Below are positions 23,261-34,843 of a stretch of DNA of 64,000 nt, in pieces. This DNA comes from Gigaspora margarita (lineage: Eukaryota > Glomeromycota > Glomeromycetes > Diversisporales > Gigasporaceae). Positions within the stretch are counted from its first letter, which is position 1. Each line of letters starts with the position of its first letter. The stretch is taken from the NCBI GenBank assembly GCA_009809945.1, contig WTPW01001253.1, forward strand, positions 97,634 through 161,633. The letters are read 5' to 3'. The notes beneath the pieces were generated by a model. That model ran no database searches. It saw nothing but the letters and a program-made list of their open reading frames with translations, and was not told the DNA's origin. Position numbers and translations under genes: made by a program.

Positions 23261-24978
23261 CACATTTTTACCAATCGGGTACTATGTGTACATATTTATA
23301 TATGGGACGCGGTCAATTAGCTTATGGTATTTATTGCAAGAATGAGTTAACAATACTATCAAATAAAGCAGGCATTTCAACTATATAATTTTAGCATTTA
23401 AAACATCGATTTACATAATAAGAAGCGATCTAAAATTAGATTTTAGAAATCAGCTTGTTGACAGAGTCATAGAAAAGAACCTGTATGATTGGCTAATTCA
23501 TGTATATCAAAACAGGTTATACTAAATTTCAAACGTGATTTTTTCAAAATGAAAAAAAAAACCATAAGCCTTTTAATTGACTGTGCCCAATATAACGAAC
23601 TATTATGTGGCTCATATATTAAAGTCATATAATCAATTTATTAATTTATTATGTCTTCATACAAAATTAAATGTAACATAAAAATTAAAAAAAAAACTAC
23701 TTTTTTACAATAAATAAAAATTTAATTAAAAAAATAATTAATAAGGGGCCCCATATCATTTCACCAACAATTACTTTACTAATAGCTTATTTAGCTAATA
23801 TCATGTTAGGTGAAATTAAGTAAAATATAATATCTGCAACTAGTAAATGCTTAACTCTAACCCTATGTGATGCTAGCTAAATAAACTTTCAGTAAATAAC
23901 TGTTGGTAAGTTAATTGAAACTGTATTACATATTGTTATATTGTATTATATTGGTATTATGTATTACATTTTGTATTGTCATGATATTATATTATATTAG
24001 CAATATGAAAGTATGTAAATTAAGAAGCTTACTTATTATATTTTAAAAACAATCTGTAATATAAAAGAATAATAAAAAAAAATTTCTAAAAGCCTCAAAA
24101 TAGAATAGTTAATTAAGTAAAAAATGGCAACAGAAATGTGTAATAAAACTTATCTTTTGTGGTATCCAAAAATTGGATCAAAAGTTTTACAATTTATATT
24201 TGTTAAACTAAATAAAATGCATTGAGATTTATTCATTGCATTGTTTTTTTGATATTTTGATAAATTTCTTTTTTTATTCTGATTTTTTTTTTTTAAAAAC
24301 AACAATTGTGATTAAAAGAAAAAAATTATAATATAGAAAGTACTAACTCAAAAAAAATTATAATAACAAGTTTTAAAATAATTAATATTATTTATTTTAG
24401 AACTTATTATTATTCTAAAAAGCTATTAAGAAAAAAGACTATATTGAATTCTTATTTGTTAGTGCTCTAATTATTATTCTATTTTATAATTTTCATTTAT
24501 ATGTTATAGCATATTAAGATTATAGATTAGTAATAAAATTCAAAAAAATTAAAACAATAATTAATAATTAAGTAATATTAATTTTAAATTTTGCTATCTA
24601 TCTATAAAAATTTTAAAATTAAAATTATACAATATACTATAAAGCATTATTTTAGTGTTTTTTCAGAATAATAACTATTTTTTTTAATTTTAATGATGAG
24701 ACCTTGCTCTTATTTTTATTAAATAATAACTAATTTTATAAATATAAATATTTATAAAATTATATAATTTAATAAATTGAGTTCTTATTTTTGGCTAATA
24801 TAGTAATTAAATTTAATCTGATAATTTTGCTTTTTTTGAACAATAAAAATAAGAATACAATTCATCTACTTTATTTTTAGTATATGGTATAAGTTGTTTA
24901 TTTATAATTAACTTTGTATAGTATATTATTTATACTTATTTATACAATATATATATAATTATAGTATATTAAAATATT
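23261..24978. other. AT-rich, CpG-free intergenic DNA
   Basis: I saw no CpG between about 23596 and 25009. No coding frame and no element ends, although a palindromic word such as ggggcccc occurs at 23744-23751. Confidence 0.65.
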
Positions 24979-24995
24979 AATATTATCTATATAAG

Positions 24996-25316
24996 GTGAA
25001 TAGCATCCAGTACGAACTCCAGGTTTAGAAACTGGTGGCTGTACTGGTGATACAAGATGGGTTGGCAGGCGGATCAGAGACCAGAGGGTTTAAATAGGCA
25101 ATTCCCGTAGTTGGGTTGCAGGTATGGCAGCTAGTGTGGAACCTTAGGCCGGACCACTTAAATTAGACACCAAAAGTGTACGTGTGGCTAGATGTACCCT
25201 CGTCGTTGTAACAAATGTCGGTATCCTCCAAGTGGAATACCAACGGCCCTAATATCTTGAATAAAAATTCCCAGTCCCAAAGACGGACACTTTAAAAAAA
25301 AAGAAAATAAAATAAA
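24996..25316 (+). mobile_element. SINE-like retroposon, A-rich tail, 17-bp target duplication
   Basis: The 17-mer aatattatctatataag is perfect at 24979-24995 and 25317-25333. The 321-base insert is far richer in GC than its surroundings and ends in an A-rich tail (25294-25316). Its central part (about 25083-25150, with agagggtttaaatagg and ttgggttgcaggtatggc) and a second block (about 25165-25215, accaaaagtgta) match the minus-strand insertion at 41321-41640, while the 5' and 3' parts differ. Box-A-like wording (tggctgtactgg) lies near 25037. No protein. Confidence 0.9.
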
Positions 25317-25333
25317 AATATTATCTATATAAG

Positions 25334-27320
25334 TTCATAATTTATTAATTATATTATTAAAAATTCTTTGTTGTATTTTATATAAATATCTAGTAATTAC
25401 TAGTTATTTGTATTTTGTTTTGGCATTATATTAATAAAAAAATATATAATTTTTTTGTAATACATAAATATAATATTTGTCAAGCAAAAAAAATAATTTC
25501 AAATATTAAAAATATAAATTTGCAAATAAGAATCAAGTTGCAAAGTTAATAATAATAAATATTTTTTAAAAAAAAAAATAAATATTAATTAGCTATAACA
25601 ATTAAAGAAGAAGATAAGATAAAAAAATTTTGTAGATTAAAATAATCAAAGCTTAAAAAGCTTTTGGTTTTTAAATAAATAATATGTTTAATAGTAGTCT
25701 AATATTAATATTATATTTTTAAAACAAAGCTAAAATTTTTTACAATCTATTTTTTTATTGACAATTTTTACTAATTTGATAGTTAATTTGCTGGTTTCAA
25801 AAAATATTATAGGCATTGCCAATTTAAAAAAAAAGAATTAGCAGATACATTTTTTATAAAGCAAATAAAAAATAACTAACTAATTATTTTAATTTTATAA
25901 TTTTGAAAATTTTTGAAATAAACTAGCTTTATTAGAAAATAAAATCTTTTTGTACTTTGACTTATTTGAAATTAGCAAAATACAAAAAAAAAAAGTTATA
26001 TGTATTAATATTATATACTACAAATATAAGTAGAACTAAAAAATAAAATTTACCTTTATTTATATTTATAAAATACTATATCTTTTATAAAATCTTAACT
26101 ATATAGTACTAATCTTTTTATTTACTATTAATAAACCAAAACAACTTAGATACAAATTAATATTTTTAATAAATTTTTTTTAAGTTTAATAATCAAATAA
26201 AACTAAAAAATTAAAAAATTATACTTTAGTTAATAATATACTAGTACAAATTATCTTTAATAAAACTAAAATAAAACTAAACTGTTTATAAATAAAATTT
26301 TTTTTTAGCAATACAATTTTGATTCTCTAATTCTACAATACAAAAACTATCTATTTATTTAAGTGCTACTATAAAAGTTTTTTTTGTTCAAAACTAAATT
26401 AGTACATATAATAATATAAAAATAGAGTTTAACAATAATTAATATAGCTAAAACTTAACTATAATATTGTCAAATATTATTAAAAATTGTTGTTAAAAAA
26501 CTAGTATTTTTCCATATAATAGTTATAAAAAACTTATTAAATTTGGTTAAAACAAGTAATTAGTAGTAGTAAAGTTAGAGATATAAAAGTAATATGAGAT
26601 GAGTTAGTAAAAAAAAGACAAATTATTTTTAATAAAATTTTTTTAATTCTTAAATTAAAATATCTTAACAACTATTTAATTAAATTTGCTAAAATTTTTT
26701 TATTTTAATCTTGAAATTATATAGTATTAAAATAAAAAAAAATCATTAAATTTATTAAGATAGTTATTAAGTTATTTAAACTTAAAATTAATAAAACTTT
26801 TACTTAAAAAAAATTTTTCTTTTTCTACTAACTCACCCTATATATAATTTGTTATAATTATAAAAGTTATAAAAAAATACTATAATTTATTATAATTAGA
26901 TTATGCAAAAAATTAATTGGTTTTTATAATCGTTTAGATCAAAATTTAAAAACTTGCAAAATTAATTAATTGGTTTCATAATCAGTCAGATTAAAATTTA
27001 AAAACTTCTAAAAAAATTTTTTATATGTTTAAACTAGATAGAATTTAAAAAAATTTTTTTTTATAATTTTATAAAATTTTATATATGAAACTTAAAAAAA
27101 AAATACATTATAAAAACTAAATAATTAAATTTATATAGCCTTATAACAAGTTATAATATTATATTTATCTTTTTATATTTTTAAAAACTTATACTTATTA
27201 ATATAAATTTGTAAAATTTAAAATATATACTTGTTAATTTTTGATTTTTAATATATTAACAATTACTGCTATATTATAAAATATTTTTATTAAACAAAAA
27301 AAAAATTCAAAACTTTTATA
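25334..27320. other. AT-rich, almost CpG-free DNA, no gene
   Basis: One CpG (near 26931) was seen between 25286 and 27419. A near-repeat of aattggttt(t/c)ataatc(g/a) occurs at 26917 and 26970. No coding signal. Confidence 0.65.
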
Positions 27321-27328
27321 GTAATAAT

Positions 27329-29573
27329 TAGAGATTGGACCCAAGTAGGCCAGTGATGGTAAATGACCTGAAATGACCCAAATGACCCAAATGACAAATG
27401 ACTAGTCATTGGGTCATTTCGAGGCTCAAATGATCTAGAAGGTCATTTAACATATGTTAGTTAATATTCTAATGCTCTTTAGCCAATCAGAATTGGCTAC
27501 CAAACAAAATTAAAACATAATCAATAATTGTAGCTATAAGTCAATTAAATTTATGTCTTAAGTAAAATTGTTTGAAATAATAAATTGCATATTTCGAACA
27601 CCTTACTTAAGAGAAAAATATTAATTGACTTAGTAAAATTTGGGACTTAATCTATATTGATAAGGAAAGCAATAAAGTTTGATAACTTATTATATGAGCA
27701 ATTTGACCAATAAAATTATTTTATATGCCAATGAACTAAATGAACTTAATAACCAAAATGATCTTATCATGGTTTAATAGCTTGGAGTCATTTAAATTTC
27801 AATCAAACGATTGAGTTATTTACCATTCCTAGGTGGGACCAGGCATATAAACTTTTATTGGGTTTGGCCCGAGTCTACAAATACTTAGCCCAACTCAACT
27901 TACTTTGAAACCTACACATATGCATTATCATTATACAGTTAAAGTTGATCAATCTATCAACAAAAAATATTAGATATGGGATACAAACTCTATATGCACG
28001 ATGGCCTAATGACTAAATGACCCTCAAATGACCTCAGTCATTTCTAAATGACTATGGTCATTTGGTCACGAGTCATTTTTAAATGATCCAAAATTAAGAT
28101 GACCATTAGTTACCAGTCATTTCAGGGTCATTTGAGGTCATTTGAAAAATTTGCAAATGACCAGGTTATTTACCATCACTGAAGTAGGCATCACTCGGGT
28201 TATCTGTAGGTGGGTTGAGTATCTGGGTTGCAATTACACCAACCTGAGTAAAGTTAACGGGTCAACCTGCAAGTTAAACCCGTGAATCTACTCGTGGGTT
28301 AAACCTGTAAATATGTCATAATGATTTAATTAGATCGTCATAATTAATGTTATCATCATTTATAATCTATAATGATAAATGGTAACCGCTATCAACGTAA
28401 TACATACTGTTATTCTAATATAATAGTTTAAAGTATAGTGTTCTAAAATCCTTATAAAAGGAATTCATGAAATAAAAATAGTGTAATTAAGTAATCATAT
28501 GCCCAATTAATATGTAATAATCCTTTAGTAATCCTACACAACAAAATAGTTTTGGTAAAAATCACAATGAAGAACTTAGTCTTGTGCTTCATGGTTCAAA
28601 CAGAAGGAAACCTACTCGATCCAAACTTAATCCCACACCCGATATGCAGCACATAAAAAATTATTTCATAATGATGGGTCACTTAATTACCAACATTAAA
28701 ATATAATCCCTCACAGTTTAGATCGGGTACATTTCCCTCTGTTCATAGTTTACAGGATCACAGGTAATAAATGATCATAACAATACACTAAATTCATAGA
28801 ACAAACTAACAAGAGTAGAGGACTAGTGAAGTCAAGTGCTCCAGTTATGGTCATTGGTAGTAGTACAATATAAGATAAGAATCTATTCTAGAATATGAAA
28901 TGGCCAACAATGAGAATTATTTATACAAAATTATTTATTATATGTAATTTATTATTTCAGCTTCTGGTTCTGAAGGGCCCAGAAGCTAAATATTAAACTT
29001 TATAACCGAATACAATTAATTAGCAGTCTAGCATATAATAGTTATATCCTGAGTAGTTGCATATAAAAAGTATAATCTGCTGCTTGGACAAAATAATCGT
29101 ATTACCTAGCAGTTCAAGATAATTGTGCTCAACAAATAACTAGTGCTATTTGGTAAGTGTTATTATAGTGTATCTAAATTTCTCAAACGATATATATTAA
29201 TGTGTTTTAACATCAAAAATTTTCACCAGACTACCTAAAAGATAATATTCAGGCATATAGCATTTCTATGCCATAATTGCGTTATATTTCTAAGTTTTGT
29301 TTATTGAGTATAAAAATCCTTTATCAATAACTTTCAAAAAGTCTGAATTTACATGTTATACATGATTATACTGGTCCTGTAGCGCCACACAGCTAATTAA
29401 ATACTGCAGATATGTGGTAAAGTCTAATCATATGATCTTAATTATTTTATTAACTATCCGAGTTGACCCAGGTAAAATTTCTACCCGAGTTAACCTATCG
29501 ATCACCCGGATAACCCATGTGTTTACCCAGTGGGTAACCTGAGTTAGGTTTTTTTGTACAAGTCCAACCTCTA
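27329..29573. mobile_element. hAT-type element, 2245 bp including a nested insertion, TSD gtaataat
   Basis: The ends are tagagattggac and gtccaacctcta, and the exact duplication gtaataat lies at 27321-27328 and 29574-29581. Removing the nested 831-bp element and its 8-bp repeat leaves about 1406 bases. Both subterminal regions carry words such as ggttaaacc, cccgtgggtt and acccgag. No transposase frame is visible, so it is non-autonomous or badly decayed. Confidence 0.88.
27351..28181. mobile_element. hAT-type element, 831 bp, nested, TSD aagtaggc
   Basis: It is the sister of 17348-18178: same length, same ends (cagtgatggtaaatgacc), and the same order of interior blocks. The duplication aagtaggc lies at 27343-27350 and 28182-28189. 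Most differences from the sister are C to T or G to A in this copy. It sits 22 bases inside the outer element. Confidence 0.93.
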
Positions 29574-29798
29574 GTAATAATTAAAACCTATAGAACTAAT
29601 TAGCTGCTTATTAATAAATAATTTTTTTACTATATATAAATATATCTATGCTAAAAAAAATAATAAGATTAAAGATAGATTCATCAAAGAAAAAATTTAG
29701 AGATTATTAAAAGTAAAAATAAAAAAAAAGTAAAAAAAAAGTAAAAAAAAAACTTTATTAAATAAAGAATATTAGCTATATAGAGACATAGATAATAC

Positions 29799-30096
29799 AG
29801 GATCCCAGATATCTAGTATAGAGGTTATACTTAAAATTTTTTAGTAAAAACACCTAAAATTTGAGAAGCAAAAAACAGTTTTTGGCAATTATCTTGGCAT
29901 CTAGTAGTCTAATTTGAATGATCTTTTTTTTAAAATGAAGCTTTCAGTGAGGCGCATCTAACAAAAAAAAAGTTTATTCAATTCTGATCACTGAATTAGA
30001 AGTTATTAAAGTAAATAGATTTTGTTATTTTTAGCAAATTAGATCAAAATTGGCCAAAATTCAGTTATAACCTATATAAGAGATGTCTGAGCTCTT
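29799..30096. mobile_element. hAT-type element, 298 bp, TSD gataatac
   Basis: It is the sister of 60933-61229, aligned along the whole length (for example gtttttggcaattatcttgg and cagtgaggcgcatctaac). The duplication gataatac lies at 29791-29798 and 30097-30104. The ends have decayed (aggatcccagatat instead of aggaccccggacat), mainly by C:G to T:A changes. Confidence 0.92.
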
Positions 30097-30141
30097 GATA
30101 ATACACTAAAATTTTATATAAACAAGGTTTAGAGTTTGAAG

Positions 30142-30393
30142 TAGGGTTTGAGGCATGGGTAAAAAATTAGGCATGCCTCTGAGGGCATGCCTTGAGTTGA
30201 GGCATGCCCCTTGTGCCTATAGGCATGCCCTTTTTATATGGAAAATATCAAACAATTACTTTCCATTCTTTGATGTTGCTTGACTGTCTATGCTTCCAAC
30301 TATACTAGCCAATCAGATATAACATTTATATCACATGACTAGACATGCCTAACGGCTGAAAGGCATGCCCATGCCTCTGTACCTCGAACCCTA
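30142..30393. mobile_element. hAT-type element, 252 bp, TSD gtttgaag
   Basis: The ends are tagggtttgagg and cctcgaaccc(ta). The exact duplication gtttgaag lies at 30134-30141 and 30394-30401. The interior has many ggcatgcc palindromes and single GGCAT/ATGCC words, as in the element at 6876-7240. Confidence 0.9.
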
Positions 30394-30769
30394 GTTTGAA
30401 GATATTAAAGAACAAATAAAGATTTTAAAAAAATATATAGGCAGACTTAGTTAAATATTAAAACAAGTTGATTACTATTAGGGCAATATCATTAAGGGTG
30501 CTGACATTTATTACCTAATATCCATTTACTATAGGAGCTTACCCTCTACCTTCAGATAAGATTTTATTTTAGCCAATCAAATTTAACTAACTAATAAGGT
30601 AAGATTTTTCTTGAATCCCACCCCCTAAAATATATGTCAGTACCCTAATCATCTGATTATTTTTTATTAGAGGCCTATACAATATTAGGTTGGGGCTTTT
30701 GGAACAGAATAGGTCTAACTATTTCTAGAAAGCCACCTAAAAAACTCTAGAAGCCCAATTTGATTATTT

Positions 30770-31330
30770 TTAAATAAGTCTAACGGTTTGTTCCAAACCA
30801 TTAGATTTATTTTGTATCACTAGAAAGGTTTCTATCTGCTCTAGAAGCTTTATTTTAATATTTAGAAATAAGTCTAATGAATAATAAGTCTAACGGTCTT
30901 TATTACTTTATAAATAAATCTAATGAAAATAAGTCTAATGGTTCTTATTACTCTATAAATAAGTCTAATGAAAAATAAGTCTAATGGTTTTGTTCCAAAA
31001 CCCTAAACTTATTGTGTGCATATCTAGAAGAGCTTTTAAGAGCTCTAAAGTATTATTTTAATAAGTCTAATTGTCCTTATTACTCATAAATAAGTTTAAC
31101 AATTTATTAATAATTTTAGATTCATTAGATTTATTTATAAATATCTCTAACTATTCAAGAATTGCTTTTAAAAAGATCTATATATTAATTAGTATATCAT
31201 ATATCACGTGATTTTTTTAAATCTAAAGAACTTTACTATAGATAAGAACAGCTTCTATACAAGCTAGAGCAATAAATAGCATAAATTATTAAATAAGTCT
31301 AATAATTCCATCCTACCAGAAATTTTATAA
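30770..31330. repeat. Scattered aataagtctaa word array
   Basis: About a dozen occurrences of aataagtctaa(t/c) or its near variants occur in both directions, with ggtttgttccaaaccatt-type palindromes. It resembles the subterminal repeat zone of a DNA transposon, but I found no ends. Confidence 0.55.
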
Positions 31331-31389
31331 GTTTAACAAAAAATAACTCTAATACTTATTCAAAAAAATCTATGAAATTCATGCTACAA

Positions 31390-31653
31390 TTAAGGTATAA
31401 AACTAGCTAAAATAATCTTTCCATTACCTTCTTGTATTTTTGATCGAAGTCTATCATAATATTGAGTAACATAATAACCTCTGATATGTAATGGGCATTG
31501 TCCACAAGCAGAGGCTATAGGCTTTCTACAATTAGAGCATGGTACTCATTTTTTAGCTTTCCAATGAAATCAGCAACCTTCTGAATAAATGCAAGGCCTA
31601 TTGCAAGCCTTTTCGAAGTTACTAAGATATAGACAGAAATATTCACTGATCAT
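31390..31653 (-). pseudogene. Cys-rich zinc-ribbon-like frame, two in-frame stops
   Basis: The 88-codon frame has Cys pairs in CNRPC, GC, PCSNCRKP and ACGQCPLH, followed by GYYVTQYYDRLRSKIQEG. The spacing fits a metal-binding fold. Two TGA codons interrupt it, one after SEGC and one before VPCSNC. It diverges from the polymerase relic and starts 124 bases before it, so it may be another gene of the same Polinton (inference). I do not recognise the family. Confidence 0.5.
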
Positions 31654-32918
31654 CCTATTTTTTATCACTAAATTTCATAAATACTGTCTTCAAAAAAGAA
31701 TAGGAAATAATTAATTAAAGAAAAAATTTATAAACAAGTAAAAGCGTGACGGTTAGAACTAACTAATATACCAAATGTCTAATACTTATTCAGAATATAT
31801 AGAAGAATTTAGTATAGAAATAGCTGATTTCAATCAAATTGGTCCTACTGTCTATATACCTTTATTTGAAACTTTGCCAAAATGTAATAAAGGAATTATA
31901 AATATTCAAAATGATGATAACTAGTGTTTTGGGTAGAGTGTTCTAGGAGCTTTATATCTAGTTAAAGTTTATTCAGAAAGAAATTTGCATCGGCTATATG
32001 GAAGTTTCGTAAAGGAACTTAATATGGATAACATTTCAATTTCAGTGCCGGTCTTAACACCAGTTTACAAAAAGTTTGAAGAAAATAATCTTGAAATTAG
32101 TCTATATGTTTATGAATAGCATAACCAAAGTAAATGTCTTGAGTTTTACTATATTTCAGAAAGAAGGGAGAAATAATATAAGCAAGTAAATTTTCTAGTA
32201 ATTACGGAAGATGAAAGAAGGCATTACTGCATAATCAAAGATTTATATAAGCTAGTATATAACTATAGCAAGTGTAAAGAATGAAAATAACTCTGTTAAT
32301 ATTGTTTTCATGTATATTTTGCAGAGAAAGGATTAAAGAAGTATATACCAAAATGCAAAGGTTTAAGTAATGCTCCTCAGCAACCTCAAATACCAGAAAA
32401 AATAGGAGCGTCAAAGCTTTCTATAATCATAAATGCATGCAACCGAATCCATATCACATAATCTGGACTCTTGAAATGTTAACCGAAAAGATAACTCCAG
32501 AAGAAAAAATGAAACTAACCTATACTGAAAGAATACAGAAGCATAAGCCATGTGGTTATTGCTACATGGTTATTTGTATAGACAGTTTACTTAACTATGA
32601 GATCGTGAGTCATAATCTATATAGAGAGTTGAATGCCTTGGAAAAATTTGTTGATAGAATCAAAGAAGAGCTTATAAATTTCAGGCAGATTTATCTGCAC
32701 TAGCTGAAATAATTATGGTACCAGGAGACTTAAAGACCTATAATGAAGCAAATGAATGCTGAATTTGCAAAAAACCTTTTATCAAGCCATCACAAGAAGT
32801 ATTGCAAAAATTCGAAGAAGCAAAGCACAGATTATTAGAAGTTAACGAATGGGAAGCATGCATGAGGGAAGATTATCTAGAAAAGAAAAAGATACAGAAA
32901 AAATACAAAGAAGCTTTA

Positions 32919-34843
32919 AGTACATCAGCAAAATAAATATATGAAATCTTTCGAAAGAAATTGTATACCGAAATCTTTCAAAAGAATTGCGATTGACGCG
33001 AAATCTTTCGAAAGAATTGCAATCTTTCGAAAGATTTCGGCATGCATTTCTTTCGAAATATTTTGAAATAAATTTTGAAATATTTTGAAATATATGTGAA
33101 ATATTGTGAAATAGGGCAAATAAAAACAATGCAACCCTGTACCTAATTATCCCCTTTCTGGGATTGCAGGAGGTAATATTTCGCATATTATCACAATAAA
33201 CAATATACATATTCACATAATCATAGTTTTGCAATGTTTTCAAATGGTTTCGCATATTTTAGCAATTCAATATAAAATTTTATATTTTTTTATTTATTAT
33301 TATACATTATATTTTAAATTTATTTTAAATTAAATATACATTTTTATTCAATATTATATTTTTATTATATATTATTATACAAAAAAAAAATGAAAAAAAC
33401 GACAAAAAAATAAACCCCCAAAAAAAGAAAAAAATGAAAACAAAAATATATTTTAAAATACTTTCACACTTCGTCACATATAATTCCAAAAAAACTAGTC
33501 CTATGCTTATTTTCACTCACCTGTAGTTAGCTATTATTTTACTTTTTGTTTTAACTAATGTTTTGTTTTGGTTATTTTTTTTGTTTTTTCTATCGTCTTC
33601 GTTTCGCTCTTTTTTAAATACTTTCTAAAAATAGTGTAGAAGTAAAAAAGTAAAAAATAAAAAAACAAAAAATATAAGCAAACTGAATAAAAAAAATAAA
33701 ACCAAAAAAAAAAGATCCCAAAAAAAAATAAAAAAAACGAAAACGAAAACGTATTTTTAAAATACTTTCGCACTTTGTTGCATATAATTCTATAAAAAAC
33801 TAGCCCTACACACTTATTTTTGCTCACTCTGCAGTTAGCTATTATTTCGCTTCTTTGTTTTAACTATCATTTTGTTTTAGCTATTTCTTTTGTTTTAGCT
33901 ATCATCTTCGTTTCGCTCTTTTTTAAATACTTCCTAAAAATAGTAGAGAAGTGAAAAAATAAAAAAAATACAAATGAAAAAACAAAAAATATAACAAACT
34001 GAATAAAAAATAAGGAAGCCTCAAATCTCCATTTTTCATGTTCACCAAATGCCTAAATAGTCTGGGTTGGTTTTTTTGAAAGTGCTAGGAAGTAAGGGTT
34101 GTGTTCTTGCAAAGTGCCGGAATAAATTAAATTAATAAAAAAAAAATTTAAAAAAAAACAAAAACAAAAAAGTGCCAAACGAAAAAAAATATAGTGATAC
34201 CTTGCGAAGACTTGCGCTCAACTAAAACTATTTCTTTAATAAAATGTTCTTGGCAATTTAGAAATTGCGAAGTAATAGTTGTGTTCTTGCAAAGTATCAT
34301 CTGAGTTGGCTTGCAAAGTCAAATCTGCATTCCTGCAAAGTTGCAAAAAGTTGTAGGTTTTCTTGTAAATCGCCAAAGAAGTTAGGTTAGTGTTTTTGTA
34401 AATTGCCAAAATAAAAAGAAAAAAAATTAAAAAATAGATAAAAAAAAAAGAGTAAAAAATAAAACAAAAAGAAAAAACAAAACAAACAAAAAAAACAAAA
34501 CAAAACAAACAAAAAAAAAAACAATGTAAAAACTGAAGATCTATAAACAGATCAATCTGATCTTGTAATACAGAGTTTGTAGATTATATTCGAACATTAT
34601 CAAAATATTTTGAACAATGTGCTCTTGATACTAGCATGATCCAGGTTGCAGATCTACTGATCTAGCTTGGTTTCACATGTCTAACATAGTTTTGAAAAAT
34701 ATTTCGAAATATTTCGAATACTAAAATATTTCGAAATATATTGCAAAATATTTTGAAGTTAATTGCATTAGCAAAATCTTTCGAAAGATATTGCAGGTCC
34801 ACAAGATCTTTCGAAAGATTTCAGTACTATAAATTTGCTGATA
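32919..34843. mobile_element. 1.9-kb element with CTTTCGAAAG terminal arrays, inserted in the polymerase relic
   Basis: The left end (atcagcaaaataaatatat then gaaatctttcgaaag) and right end are inverted copies, with atcagcaaa at both tips. Both termini carry several palindromes of type atctttcgaaagat and aatatttcgaaatatt. The flanks show aagcttta (32911-32918) and aagcttaa (34844-34851), a possible 8-bp duplication with one mismatch. The polymerase frame resumes right after. The 137-codon minus-strand frame (32842-33255) follows these repeats and is not convincing as a gene. Confidence 0.7.
33440..34015. repeat. Tandem duplication, unit about 300 bp
   Basis: Copy 1 (about 33450-33710) and copy 2 (about 33752-34012) share ttaaaatacttt(c)(a/g)cac, gttagctattatttt, cttcgtttcgctctttttt and gcaaactgaataaaa. 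Both lie inside the 1.9-kb element. The F/I/K-rich minus-strand open frames over them are compositional. Confidence 0.75.

Noticed and set aside
25000..25290. tRNA or 5S rRNA gene
   Set aside because: The GC-rich block looked RNA-like, but no cloverleaf or 5S fold is apparent, and the borders are those of a retroposon.
32842..33827. Minus-strand open frames of 90-137 codons rich in F, I, Y and K
   Set aside because: They follow palindrome arrays and a tandem duplication, and translate simple A-rich sequence. No domain was seen.
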